Assembly: GCA_019750135.1 (NCBI GenBank)
Contig: JAIEOV010000063.1
Coordinates: forward strand, 62,001-126,000
Direction of reading: 5' to 3'
DNA length: 64,000 bases
Origin: Reyranella sp.
GTDB taxonomy: Bacteria > Pseudomonadota > Alphaproteobacteria > Reyranellales > Reyranellaceae
In this document: positions 15,827 through 23,994 of the stretch, piece by piece
How positions within the stretch are numbered: the first letter of the stretch is position 1
Layout of the letters: every line of letters starts with the position of its first letter
The notes under the pieces: generated by a model
The model's database searches: none
The model's input: the letters and a program-made list of their open reading frames with translations, nothing else
Told to the model about the DNA's origin: nothing
Made by a program: the position numbers and the translations under genes

Positions 15827-17055
15827 GATGCGGCAGCCTGTGGTTTGCGGCGCGTGACGGCGGTCAGCAGCGCCAGGAGGATGAAACCGGTGACGATGGC
15901 GAAGATCATCTGCGGCTGGCCGCGGTCCATCAGCCAGCCATAGAGCAGGGGCGCCACCATGCCGCCGAGGTTGAAGCCGGTCGACACGAAGCCGAAGACC
16001 TTGCCGAACGAGCCGACGGGCGTCACCGCCCGCACCATCATGTCGCGCGAAGGCTGGATGATGCCGTTCAGGAGGCCGCCCAGGGACATGACGAAGATCA
16101 GGATGGCCGACGGCATGTCGACCCAGCCCAGAAGGATCGCCATGGCCGAGGTGAAGGAGAAGCCCAGGGCCGCCACCCATTCATGGTGCGGCGTGCGGTC
16201 GGCGATGATGCCGCCCACAAGCACGCCGGCGGCGCTGAACAGCAGGAAGCCCGACAGGCCGATGTTGGCGACCGAAGCGGGCGTGTCGTGCAGGGAACCC
16301 AGGGCCACGACCGAGAAGGTCTGGATGCCGCCATTGGCCATGGCGATGCAGACGAAGAACAGGAGGTTGCGCAGCACCGGGCCGCTCAGCAGCAGCTCCA
16401 GCCCGACCTTGGCGCCCGGGCGGGCGTTCTTGGGCAGCCGCACGCTCTTGGGCAGGATGCCGCCGGCGACGATCAGCAGGGTCGCCGAGCAGATCGCGAG
16501 TGCCGCCGCGGCCAGGAAGGCGCCCTGCCAGCCCCATACCGCCGCGATGGTCAGGACCATGGCCGGCGTCACGCCCGAGCCGAAAAAGCCCGCGAAATTG
16601 TGGATCGAGAAGGCCTTGCCGATGCGCTTCTCGTCAATGGTGGCCGACAGGATGGAATAGTCGGCCGGATGGTAGACGGTGTTGGCGAGACCCAGGAAGG
16701 CGTAGGCCACCACGAAGATCCAGTAGTGTGGCATCAGGGCCGCCACCAGCAGCGCCGTGGCGCCCAGCAGCAGGCCGCCGGTCAGCATGAGGCGCGGGCC
16801 GATGCGGTCGACCAGGAAGCCGGCCGGCGTCTGCAGGGCCGCCGAGATGACGTTGTAGGCGGTCAGCGCGATGCCGATCTCGATGTAGGAGACGCCGAAC
16901 GCCTCGCGCACCGGGCCGAAGATCGGCGGCAGCAGCATCAGATGGACGTGGCTGGTGAAATGTGCCGCCGAGATCAGGCCGATCACCTTGGCGTCGCGGC
17001 TCAGGGAGGCTTCGGCCTCCGCCGGCGCCCGCACTTGCTCACTCGTCGACGACAT
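15814..17055 (-). CDS. MFS transporter
   Basis: A 413-residue major facilitator with about 12 hydrophobic segments. The loop 2-3 motif FLVDRIGPRLML is visible, and the central loop near residue 210 is basic. It could import or export a small organic solute; the family does not fix the substrate. It overlaps the FAH-family hydrolase upstream by 17 bases and the nitroreductase downstream by 13, so the three are probably translated from one message. Confidence 0.92.
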   Translation of the reverse strand: MSSTSEQVRAPAEAEASLSRDAKVIGLISAAHFTSHVHLMLLPPIFGPVREAFGVSYIEIGIALTAYNVISAALQTPAGFLVDRIGPRLMLTGGLLLGATALLVAALMPHYWIFVVAYAFLGLANTVYHPADYSILSATIDEKRIGKAFSIHNFAGFFGSGVTPAMVLTIAAVWGWQGAFLAAAALAICSATLLIVAGGILPKSVRLPKNARPGAKVGLELLLSGPVLRNLLFFVCIAMANGGIQTFSVVALGSLHDTPASVANIGLSGFLLFSAAGVLVGGIIADRTPHHEWVAALGFSFTSAMAILLGWVDMPSAILIFVMSLGGLLNGIIQPSRDMMVRAVTPVGSFGKVFGFVSTGFNLGGMVAPLLYGWLMDRGQPQMIFAIVTGFILLALLTAVTRRKPQAAASWTR

Positions 17056-17881
17056 TTACGCCCAACGTTCCGATACCAGAGATCTCGACTTCGACCTTGT
17101 CGCCGGCCTTCATCCAGAGCGGCGGCTTGCGGCCGAGCCCGACGCCGTCGGGTGTGCCGGTGGCGATGACGTCGCCTGGCTCGAGGCAGGTCACGGTCGA
17201 GAGATATTCGATGATGGTGGCGACGTCGAAGATCATGTGATCGGTCGTGTCGTGCTGCACCACGCCGCCGTTCAGGCGCGTCGTCAGCTCGAGCCGCTGC
17301 GGATCGGCGATGACGTCCGACGTGACGATCCAGGGTCCGAGCGGACCGGTCGCCGGGAAGTTCTTGCCGGCCGTCACCGAATGCTTCTGGAAGTCGCGCA
17401 CGCTGCCGTCGAGGAAGCACGTGTAACCCGCGACCACCGAAAGCGCGCTGGCTCGCGTCACGTGCCGGCAGCGCTCGCCGATGATCACGGCGAGTTCGCC
17501 CTCGAAGTCGAAATCGATCGAGGCGCGCGGCCGCACGATGCTGCCGCCGTGCGCCACCAGGGTGTTGTGCAGGCGGGAGAAGACGCTGGGCACCGTGGGA
17601 AGCGCGCGACCGACCTCGCCGACATGGCTCGCGTAGTTCAAGCCGATGCACAGGATCTTGTCGGGGTTGGGAATGGCCGGGCTGAGCTCGACCTCGTCGA
17701 ACGAGAGATCGGCCTTCGCGCCCTTCGCCGCGGCGGCGAGCGCCGGCAGCGCCTTGGCCGCGATGGCATCGCGCAGGCTCGCCCAGCGCGACGAGGTCCG
17801 TCCCGAGAGATCGACGATGCCGCCGTCGACGACCGCGCCGATCTTGGCTGCGTCCGCATGGCGAAAACTGACCAATCGCAT
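17039..17881 (-). CDS. Fumarylacetoacetate hydrolase family protein
   Basis: A 280-residue FAH-superfamily protein. The metal site is visible as FDFEGELAVIIGE (Glu-x-Glu) and GYTCFLDGSVRDFQKH (Asp), with the catalytic-loop segment CIGLNYASHVGE in the N-terminal half. Members cleave C-C bonds of acylpyruvates or decarboxylate and isomerise oxo-dioic acids in aromatic catabolism. The start MRLVSFRHADAAK at 17881 fits the family. An alternative ATG lies at 17893; neither has a strong ribosome binding site. It is separated from the racemase by the palindromic element at 17915-17994. Confidence 0.9.
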   Translation of the reverse strand: MRLVSFRHADAAKIGAVVDGGIVDLSGRTSSRWASLRDAIAAKALPALAAAAKGAKADLSFDEVELSPAIPNPDKILCIGLNYASHVGEVGRALPTVPSVFSRLHNTLVAHGGSIVRPRASIDFDFEGELAVIIGERCRHVTRASALSVVAGYTCFLDGSVRDFQKHSVTAGKNFPATGPLGPWIVTSDVIADPQRLELTTRLNGGVVQHDTTDHMIFDVATIIEYLSTVTCLEPGDVIATGTPDGVGLGRKPPLWMKAGDKVEVEISGIGTLGVNVVDE

Positions 17882-17914
17882 GGGAGGGACCATGTCAGTT
17901 GCGGGCGGGAATTG

Positions 17915-17994
17915 AAAGGTCCCTCGCTGCGCTCGGATGACAGGCTGCATTGCGGTCACATCCGCTGTCAACCCGAGCGCAGCGAGGGACCTTT
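17915..17994. repeat. Palindromic element, copy A (22-bp arms)
   Basis: Perfect 22-base inverted arms (17915-17936 and 17973-17994) flank a 36-base spacer. The arms contain GGTCCCTCGCTGCGCTCGG and its complement. Just inside, ATGACA and TGTCA add partial pairing. The arms share the GGTCCCTCG and CGAGGGACC core with the four larger elements at 33693, 38393, 45781 and 50935. Its right end overlaps the stop codon of the racemase gene, so it would form the 3' hairpin of that reading frame inside the operon transcript. Confidence 0.85.
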
Positions 17995-18736
17995 ACTGTC
18001 CGATCAGCTTTGCCAACGCGGACGAGAGACCGATGCTGTCGACGGGCGCGGGCAGGGCGAGAGCGCCGGTCTTTGCTTTCGCGAGTCGTTGTTTGGCGAG
18101 CGCCTCGGCCATGGAGATCGCGCACGCGACGCCGTCGAGCAACGGCGCGTCGACCGCGTCCTTCAGCTTGGCTGCAAGACCGGCTAGTCCCGCGCCGCCC
18201 AGGATCACCACGTTTGCGCCATCCTCGCGCACGCATGCGGTGCAGCCTTTGGCCAGCAGTGCCATCGCGGCTTTCGGGTTGCGCGCGATGTCGGCGCCGG
18301 TCGGCGCGACGGTGCGGATCGAGGCGAGCCGCGACGAGAGGCCATGGCTCGCGACGAACTCTTCCAGCATCGACTGCCAGCGTTCGCCGCCGGTGACGAT
18401 GGAGAAGCGGTTGCCCATGGCGCAGGCCTGCAGGATCGAGGCGTCGGCCATGCCGACCACCGGCACCGTGGCGATCTCCTTAAGTGCGGCGAGGCCGGGA
18501 TCGCCGAAGCAGGCGAGCACGACCGCATCCTTGCGGCCGCGGTCGTTGGCGAAGGCATCGACCGCGGCGTGGCCGGCGATGGCATAGCCCACGCGGCTCG
18601 CAATGTAGCGCGGCCCGAAGGCGCCGGTGACCGCGCGCAGGTTCGTGCCCCTGGTGGCGAAACGCTTGGCGGTCTCGAGGACGAGGTCGGTGATCGAGGC
18701 CGTGGTGTTGGGATTGATCAGCAGGATGTCGGTCAT
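17993..18736 (-). CDS. Aspartate/glutamate (hydantoin-type) racemase family protein with one catalytic Cys replaced
   Basis: A 247-residue protein of the Asp/Glu/hydantoin racemase superfamily, opening with ILLINPNTTASIT as hydantoin racemases do. These enzymes use two cysteines as acid and base. The first is present (C76 in ACFGDPG). The second, normally in LGCAG, reads LGGAG here (G181). A cofactor-independent two-base racemisation is thus doubtful; a decarboxylase-like, lyase-like or one-base role is possible. It overlaps the glycosylase gene upstream by four bases. Confidence 0.85.
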   Translation of the reverse strand: MTDILLINPNTTASITDLVLETAKRFATRGTNLRAVTGAFGPRYIASRVGYAIAGHAAVDAFANDRGRKDAVVLACFGDPGLAALKEIATVPVVGMADASILQACAMGNRFSIVTGGERWQSMLEEFVASHGLSSRLASIRTVAPTGADIARNPKAAMALLAKGCTACVREDGANVVILGGAGLAGLAAKLKDAVDAPLLDGVACAISMAEALAKQRLAKAKTGALALPAPVDSIGLSSALAKLIGQ

Positions 18737-19452
18737 AGCTGCATGATCTCTTTCAATCTCGCCACGTCATGGTTCTCGCCGATACTGAGCGCACAGGTGC
18801 GCGACACCCAGGCCATCGGCAATCCGCTTTCCTCGCGCCACGCATTGAGCTGCGCCTGCGCGGCGCGCAGATCTTTCTTCGACGTCCCGGTGGTGCTGAT
18901 CGGCACGCCGGCATCGCGCAGGCACATCAGCACGTGGCCCGACAGCACCCAGGCGTCCCAGCCCAGGAAGCGCAACAGGTACTGGCCGCTGAAGCCGCCC
19001 AGGCGCGAGCCGCGCTTGCCCAGCAGCTCGAGCAATCCAGCCTGATCGTCGGCCGGCCAGTTGGCCAGAAACTTGCCGAAGCTGCCGTGCTCGGCCGAGA
19101 TCTCGGTCACGAACTTGGCGTTGTCGCGCACTGACCTGATCTTCTGCGGATTGCGCACGATGCGCTTGTCCGAGGCGAGCTTCTCCCAGAATTCGGCCGG
19201 CTGGAACAGCAGCCGCTTGGGATTGAACTCCAGGAACGCTTCCTCGAAGCCCGGCCACTTGTTGTCGATGACGCTCCACACGAAGCCGGCCGAGAAGACT
19301 CGCTCGGCCATCTCGGACAGCACGCGATCGTCTCCGAGCTTGGCCAAAGCCTTGTTGTTGGGCTTCTTGGGCATCAGGCTCAGAAGCACCTTCTCGCCGC
19401 CCTTGCGCTTGGCGGCGCGTTCGCGGATGCGCTTGAAGGTCACCCTTGCCAT
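18733..19452 (-). CDS. DNA-3-methyladenine glycosylase I (Tag)-like protein
   Basis: A 239-residue protein resembling the Tag branch of the helix-hairpin-helix glycosylases: VFSAGFVWSVIDNKWPGFEEAF aligns with the Tag core, and LGKRGSRLGGFSGQYLLRF and LSGHVLMCLRDAGVP with the C-terminal helices. Tag removes 3-methyladenine from alkylated DNA. The N-terminus is basic and lacks the Cys/His zinc ligands of E. coli Tag, so this is a divergent subfamily. The ATG at 19450-19452 follows a GGAG site; a GTG lies 18 bases upstream. It is embedded between hydrolase and racemase genes. Confidence 0.72.
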   Translation of the reverse strand: MARVTFKRIRERAAKRKGGEKVLLSLMPKKPNNKALAKLGDDRVLSEMAERVFSAGFVWSVIDNKWPGFEEAFLEFNPKRLLFQPAEFWEKLASDKRIVRNPQKIRSVRDNAKFVTEISAEHGSFGKFLANWPADDQAGLLELLGKRGSRLGGFSGQYLLRFLGWDAWVLSGHVLMCLRDAGVPISTTGTSKKDLRAAQAQLNAWREESGLPMAWVSRTCALSIGENHDVARLKEIMQL

Positions 19453-19457
19453 GGCCG

Positions 19458-20222
19458 CTACTCCAGCCACCCGTCGAAGAAGTCGAACACCGAGGCCTTG
19501 AACAGGCCGTGCGCGATCATCGAGAAGTGGTCGCAGCCCGGGATGGTCACGGCCTTTGCGCCCATGATGGCATCGGCCAGGCCCTGCGGCGGACCGGCGA
19601 GCTGGTCGCGCGCACCGGCAATCACCAGCGCCGGGCGCCGGATCGCCATCAATGCATCGCGCGTCATCGGCTCGCGCGGCCCGCGCGAGCAGGCAGCCAG
19701 CGCCAGCCGGTCCTCCTTCTGCTCGTCGGCGAAGTGCCTAAAACTTTTCAGCATCGGATCGCCGATCTCGTCCGGCGTCGACGTCTCCATCGCCTTGGCC
19801 ATGCCGTCGGGATCGCGCGGCGGCTCGAAGATGCGTCCGCCGACTCCGGCCACGACGAGGTGATCGATGCGCGCGCCTTCGGTCATTGCAGCGGTCAGTG
19901 CGATATGCGCGCCCATGGAGAAGCCCAGCAGGTGCGCACGCTCCACGCCGGCATGGTCCATCAATGCAAATACATCGCGCGACATCGCCTCGCGGGCGTA
20001 CTTCTCGGGCTCGTGTGGCTTGGCGCTTTCGCCATGGCCGCGGCAATCGAGGGCGAAACCGCGAATACCCTTGCCGGCGATGGCGTCATACCAACCCATG
20101 CGCTTCCAGTTTTCATAGCGGTTGGACGAGAAGCCGTGGACCAGCACCATCGCCTTGGCGGCATTGCTGGGTCCGAATTCGTCGTAGGCGAGCGTAAGCC
20201 CGTCCGAGGTGAACTGAGCCAT
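19458..20222 (-). CDS. Alpha/beta hydrolase
   Basis: A 254-residue alpha/beta-hydrolase. The oxyanion segment is VLVHGFSSNRYENW. The nucleophile elbow is GFSMGAH (Ser), the acid is probably Asp in GARDQ, and the base is His in GCDHFSM. The start MAQFTSDGLTLAYDEFG was chosen by family length; the in-frame extension to 20321 would overlap the sulfatase start region. It is the first gene of the six-gene minus-strand run (20222 to 14987) and is divergent from the sulfatase, 86 bases apart. The substrate (ester, enol-lactone or C-C bond) is unknown. Confidence 0.9.
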   Translation of the reverse strand: MAQFTSDGLTLAYDEFGPSNAAKAMVLVHGFSSNRYENWKRMGWYDAIAGKGIRGFALDCRGHGESAKPHEPEKYAREAMSRDVFALMDHAGVERAHLLGFSMGAHIALTAAMTEGARIDHLVVAGVGGRIFEPPRDPDGMAKAMETSTPDEIGDPMLKSFRHFADEQKEDRLALAACSRGPREPMTRDALMAIRRPALVIAGARDQLAGPPQGLADAIMGAKAVTIPGCDHFSMIAHGLFKASVFDFFDGWLE

Positions 20223-20308
20223 AACTTTCCCTAGCCTGAGCCATGAGGCCTCACAAGTTGATTGCGCGGCCGGGGTGTCGGACAAGGGGTGAAACCACGG
20301 GGAAACGC

Positions 20309-22555
20309 ATGACGGCGACAATCGGCAAGACGGTCAGGGAGTCCACTCCCCATTGGCCGGAAACGCCCGTACGGCCCCTTGGCATCAACAAGCAAGGCGC
20401 GCCCAACATCCTGGTCGTCCTGTTCGACGATGTCGGCTTCTCCGACTTCGGCTGCTACGGCTCGCCCATCGCCACGCCGACCATCGACGCCATCGCCGGC
20501 CGCGGCCTGCGCTACACCGGCTTCCACACCACGGCGATGTGCTCGACCACGCGCGCCGCGCTGCTGACCGGCCGCAACCACCATTCGGTCGGCGTCGGCT
20601 GCCTCGCCAACTTCGATTCGGGCTATCCCGGTTATCGCGGCAAGATCGCGCGCGAGGCCGGCACCTTGGCGGAGATGCTGCGTCCGCACGGCTATCGCAA
20701 CTACATGCTGGGCAAGTGGCACGTCACGCCGCTCACCGAGACCGGCGCCACCGGTCCGTTCGACGGCTGGCCGCTCGGCCGCGGCTTCGACCGCTACTAC
20801 GGCTTCATGGATGCCGAGACCGACCAGTACGCGCCCGAGCTGGTGCGCGACAACACGCCCTGCGATCCGCCCGGGAATTTCGCCTCGGGCTATCACTTGA
20901 CGTCGGACCTGGTCGACCAGGCCATCCGCTATCTCGCCGACCACGTCGCCGACAACGAAAAGACACCGTGGCTGACCTGGGTGGCGCTGGGCGCCTGCCA
21001 CGCACCGCACCAGGCGCCGTTCGACCTGATCAAGAAGTACGACGCCGTGTTCGCCCACGGCTGGGACGTCGAGCGCGAGCAGCGCCTCGCCCGCCAGATC
21101 GAGCTGGGCATCGTGCCCAAGGGAACACGGATGCCGCCGCGCAACGACTTGGTGCGCGCCTGGGCCGACGTGCCCGAGGGCGAGCAGCGTCTGTTCACGC
21201 GCTTGCAGGCGGCCTACGCCGCCATGCTCGACCACGCCGACCAGCATCTGGCGCGCCTGATGGCGTTCCTCGAGACGGCGGGCCAGCTCGACGACACGCT
21301 GGTCATCGTCATGTCCGACAACGGCGCCAGCCAGGAGGGCGGGCCGTTCGGCATGGTCAACGCCATGGGCCCCTACAACCTGAAGCGCGAGCCGATCGAA
21401 GAAAAGATCGCCCGCATCGACGACATCGGTGGCCCCGACACCCATTCCAACTTCCCGCTGGGCTGGGCAATGGCGGCCAACACGCCCCTGCGGCGCTACA
21501 AGCAGAACACCCACGGCGGCGGCATCCGCGATCCGCTGGTCATGGCCTGGGGCAAGGGCATCGCGGCACGAGGCGAATTGCGCCACCAGTTCTGTCACGC
21601 CAGCGACCTTGCGCCGACCCTGCTCGAGGTCGTCGGCATCAAGCCGCCCAAGGTGATCAACGGCGTGAAGCAGATGCCGATCGAAGGCACGAGCTTTGCC
21701 AAGAGTTTCGCGAAGGCCAAGGCGCCTTCGAAGAAGAAGCCGCAGTACTTCGAGATGTTCGGCCATCGCGGCCTGGTGCAGGACGGCTACAAGGCCGTGT
21801 GCTTCCATCCGCCGGGGAATGCCTTCGAGCACGACACGTGGGAGCTCTACCATCTCGACCGCGACTTCAACGAGGTCGACGACCTCGCCGAGCGCGAGCC
21901 CGAACGCCTGAAGGCCATGATCGACGAATGGTGGCGCCAGGCCGAGGCCTGCAAGGTGCTGCCGCTTGACGACCGGTTTGCCGCCCGCTTCGGCGACAAC
22001 GCCAAGCGCTTCCACGGGCCGCGCAAGCGCTTCGTGTTCCATGCCGGCATGGGCCATCTGCCGACCGACGTGGCGCCCGACGTGCGCAACCGCAGCTACA
22101 CGATCGAGGCCGACGCCCGCATCGACGGACCGGCGACCGAGGGCGTGCTGATTTCCCACGGCGACATGACCTGCGGCTACGCGCTCTACATCAAGGACAA
22201 CCGGCTCTGCTACGACATGAATGTCGGCGGCCTGCATCACCTGATCGTCTCCGACCGGCCGGTGCTGGCTGGCAACCGGCGGCTCGGCATGACCATGCGC
22301 TACCGCAACCATACCAACATCGCCACCCTGCTGATCGACGGCGAGCCCGCCGGCCGCTTCGAGACCACGGTCGGCTTCGTCGCCTTCATCTCCTGGTCGG
22401 GCCTCGATATCGGCCGTGACCGCAACAGCCCGGTGTCGCACTACGCGGCGCCGTTCCCCTTCACCGGCAAGCTGCGCAAGGTCGCCATGACCATGGACGA
22501 CGACCAGGCGCTCGACGCCGAGGCGGCGGCAACAGCGACCTTGGCCACCGAGTAA
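20309..22555 (+). CDS. Arylsulfatase family protein with atypical CSTTR formylglycine motif
   Basis: A 748-residue type I sulfatase. N-terminal metal ligands are in LFDDVGF (D40, D41), and LTGRNHHSVG follows the catalytic motif as in Mycobacterium-type arylsulfatases. The residue converted to formylglycine should be C78, in CSTTR, where the consensus is C-x-P-S/A-R: Pro is replaced by Thr. LGKWH and SDNGAS are conserved further on. The C-terminal 170 residues form a beta-rich domain. I see no signal peptide. The start at 20309 follows a GGGGA site. The MFS gene is two bases downstream, suggesting transport of the product. Confidence 0.9.
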   Translation: MTATIGKTVRESTPHWPETPVRPLGINKQGAPNILVVLFDDVGFSDFGCYGSPIATPTIDAIAGRGLRYTGFHTTAMCSTTRAALLTGRNHHSVGVGCLANFDSGYPGYRGKIAREAGTLAEMLRPHGYRNYMLGKWHVTPLTETGATGPFDGWPLGRGFDRYYGFMDAETDQYAPELVRDNTPCDPPGNFASGYHLTSDLVDQAIRYLADHVADNEKTPWLTWVALGACHAPHQAPFDLIKKYDAVFAHGWDVEREQRLARQIELGIVPKGTRMPPRNDLVRAWADVPEGEQRLFTRLQAAYAAMLDHADQHLARLMAFLETAGQLDDTLVIVMSDNGASQEGGPFGMVNAMGPYNLKREPIEEKIARIDDIGGPDTHSNFPLGWAMAANTPLRRYKQNTHGGGIRDPLVMAWGKGIAARGELRHQFCHASDLAPTLLEVVGIKPPKVINGVKQMPIEGTSFAKSFAKAKAPSKKKPQYFEMFGHRGLVQDGYKAVCFHPPGNAFEHDTWELYHLDRDFNEVDDLAEREPERLKAMIDEWWRQAEACKVLPLDDRFAARFGDNAKRFHGPRKRFVFHAGMGHLPTDVAPDVRNRSYTIEADARIDGPATEGVLISHGDMTCGYALYIKDNRLCYDMNVGGLHHLIVSDRPVLAGNRRLGMTMRYRNHTNIATLLIDGEPAGRFETTVGFVAFISWSGLDIGRDRNSPVSHYAAPFPFTGKLRKVAMTMDDDQALDAEAAATATLATE

Positions 22556-22557
22556 AC

Positions 22558-23778
22558 ATGGTCGCTGTCGTGTCGCGTCCCGGAGTCGACAGTGGCTACG
22601 CTTGGCGACTCGCCCTGGTCTCCGCCTTCTGCATCTGCCTGGGTGGCGGCTCGATCTACCTGCCGGTGGTCGCGCTGAAGGAGATCGCGGCCGAGTTCGG
22701 CGACCGCCGCAGCGTGCCGTCGCTCGCCTACCTGCTGGGCTTCTTCTGCATGGGCGTGGGCGGCGTGATGATGGGCTGGCTGGCGGATCGCACGTCGCCG
22801 CGCGTGCCGCTGCTGATCGCCGGCGTCTCGATCGTGGTCGGCGGCTTCGTCGCGAGCAGCGGCGGCGAGCTGGCGCTCTATGCCGGCTACGCCCTGCCGC
22901 TGGGCTTTCTGGGCAATGCCGCGACCTTCACGCCGGCGATGAACAACATCCAGGGCTGGTTCGAGCGCCGCCGCAGCACCGCCGTCTCCATCATCTCGGC
23001 CGGGCCCGCCATCTCGGGCTTCGTCTGGCCGCAGGTCTATCGCTGGCTGCTGCCCGACGTCGGCTGGCGCCAGACGCTGATGATCTACGGCGTCATCGCC
23101 GGCACGCTGTTGTTCGCCTGCGCCTTCTACGTGCGTCCGGCGCCGGTCGTCCGCCATCACGGCGGCAAGCGCCCGCCCGAGGACCTGTCGATCCTGCCCA
23201 TGCCGTCGCTGACCTTGATGGGCCTGCTGTCGGCCGCCGGCTTCTGCTGCTGCGTCGCCATGGCGATGCCCTTCGTGCACATGGTGGCGTTCTGCGGCGA
23301 TCTGGGCTTCAGCGCAGCCCGCGGCGCCGAGGCGGTGTCGCTGATCCTGGCCACGGCGATCGCCTCGGTCTTCGCCATGGGCCGGCTCAGCGACTATATC
23401 GGCCCGCTGCGCGTCAGCATCCTCTGCTCGATGATCCAAATCGCCTCGCTGGTCGGCTTCGTCTTCGTCGACAACCTGACGGGCATCTACACCCTGTCGA
23501 TCGTGCTGGGCATTCCCTACATCGCCATCGTGCAAGGCTATGCGCTGATCCTGCGCCAGCTCTACGGCCCGACCATCGCCGGCTGGCGGCTGGGCGTGAT
23601 CATGCTGTTCGCCATGGCCGGCATGGCGGTCGGCGGCTGGATGGGCGGCGCCGTCTTCGATGCGACGCTGTCCTACCGTGCGGCCTTCCAGGCGGCGCTG
23701 GCCTTCAACGTGCTGAACCTGATGCTGCTGGGTGCGCTCTACTTCACGCCGCGCCGGCGGGCCGTCAGCCTGCCGTGA
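22558..23778 (+). CDS. MFS transporter coupled to the sulfatase gene
   Basis: A 406-residue major facilitator with about 12 hydrophobic segments. The loop 2-3 motif reads GWLADRTSPRVPLL, and a second copy GRLSDYIGPLRV appears in the C-terminal half. The overall pattern resembles oxalate/monocarboxylate-type MFS proteins. Several cysteines cluster near residue 225 (GFCCCVAMAM), which is unusual. It starts two bases after the sulfatase stop, so it probably carries the sulfatase's substrate or product. Its 3' end overlaps the convergent biotin carrier gene by 14 bases. Confidence 0.9.
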   Translation: MVAVVSRPGVDSGYAWRLALVSAFCICLGGGSIYLPVVALKEIAAEFGDRRSVPSLAYLLGFFCMGVGGVMMGWLADRTSPRVPLLIAGVSIVVGGFVASSGGELALYAGYALPLGFLGNAATFTPAMNNIQGWFERRRSTAVSIISAGPAISGFVWPQVYRWLLPDVGWRQTLMIYGVIAGTLLFACAFYVRPAPVVRHHGGKRPPEDLSILPMPSLTLMGLLSAAGFCCCVAMAMPFVHMVAFCGDLGFSAARGAEAVSLILATAIASVFAMGRLSDYIGPLRVSILCSMIQIASLVGFVFVDNLTGIYTLSIVLGIPYIAIVQGYALILRQLYGPTIAGWRLGVIMLFAMAGMAVGGWMGGAVFDATLSYRAAFQAALAFNVLNLMLLGALYFTPRRRAVSLP

Positions 23779-23989
23779 ACAGCGCCAGCACCTGACCTTC
23801 GGTCACCGGCTCGCCTTCGCTGACGCGAAACTCGGCGACCGAGCCCTTGCGCGGCGCCAGCACCGGAATCTCCATCTTCATCGATTCCAGGATGATCAGG
23901 ATGTCGTCGGTTTCCACGGTGTCGCCAGGCTTGGCTTCGAGCTTCCACACCGTGCCCGCGATCTCCGACTTGATTGATATCGTGCTCAT
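23765..23989 (-). CDS. Biotin/lipoyl attachment protein (acyl-CoA carboxylase carrier)
   Basis: A free-standing 74-residue biotinyl domain. The biotinylation motif is ESMKMEIPV with Lys38 as acceptor, preceded by AGTVWKLEAKPGDTV and followed by GSVAEFRVSEGEPV, the two halves of the hammerhead fold. As a small separate carrier it would shuttle carboxybiotin between a biotin carboxylase and the carboxyltransferase at 27309. No biotin carboxylase gene is in the window. It lies five bases downstream of the Bug gene on the minus strand. Confidence 0.92.
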   Translation of the reverse strand: MSTISIKSEIAGTVWKLEAKPGDTVETDDILIILESMKMEIPVLAPRKGSVAEFRVSEGEPVTEGQVLALFTAG

Positions 23990-23994
23990 GGCGC

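Noticed and set aside
20244..20253. Palindrome TGAGGCCTCA in the hydrolase/sulfatase divergent gap
   Set aside because: Ten bases with no flanking symmetry or nearby regulator; too little to call an operator.
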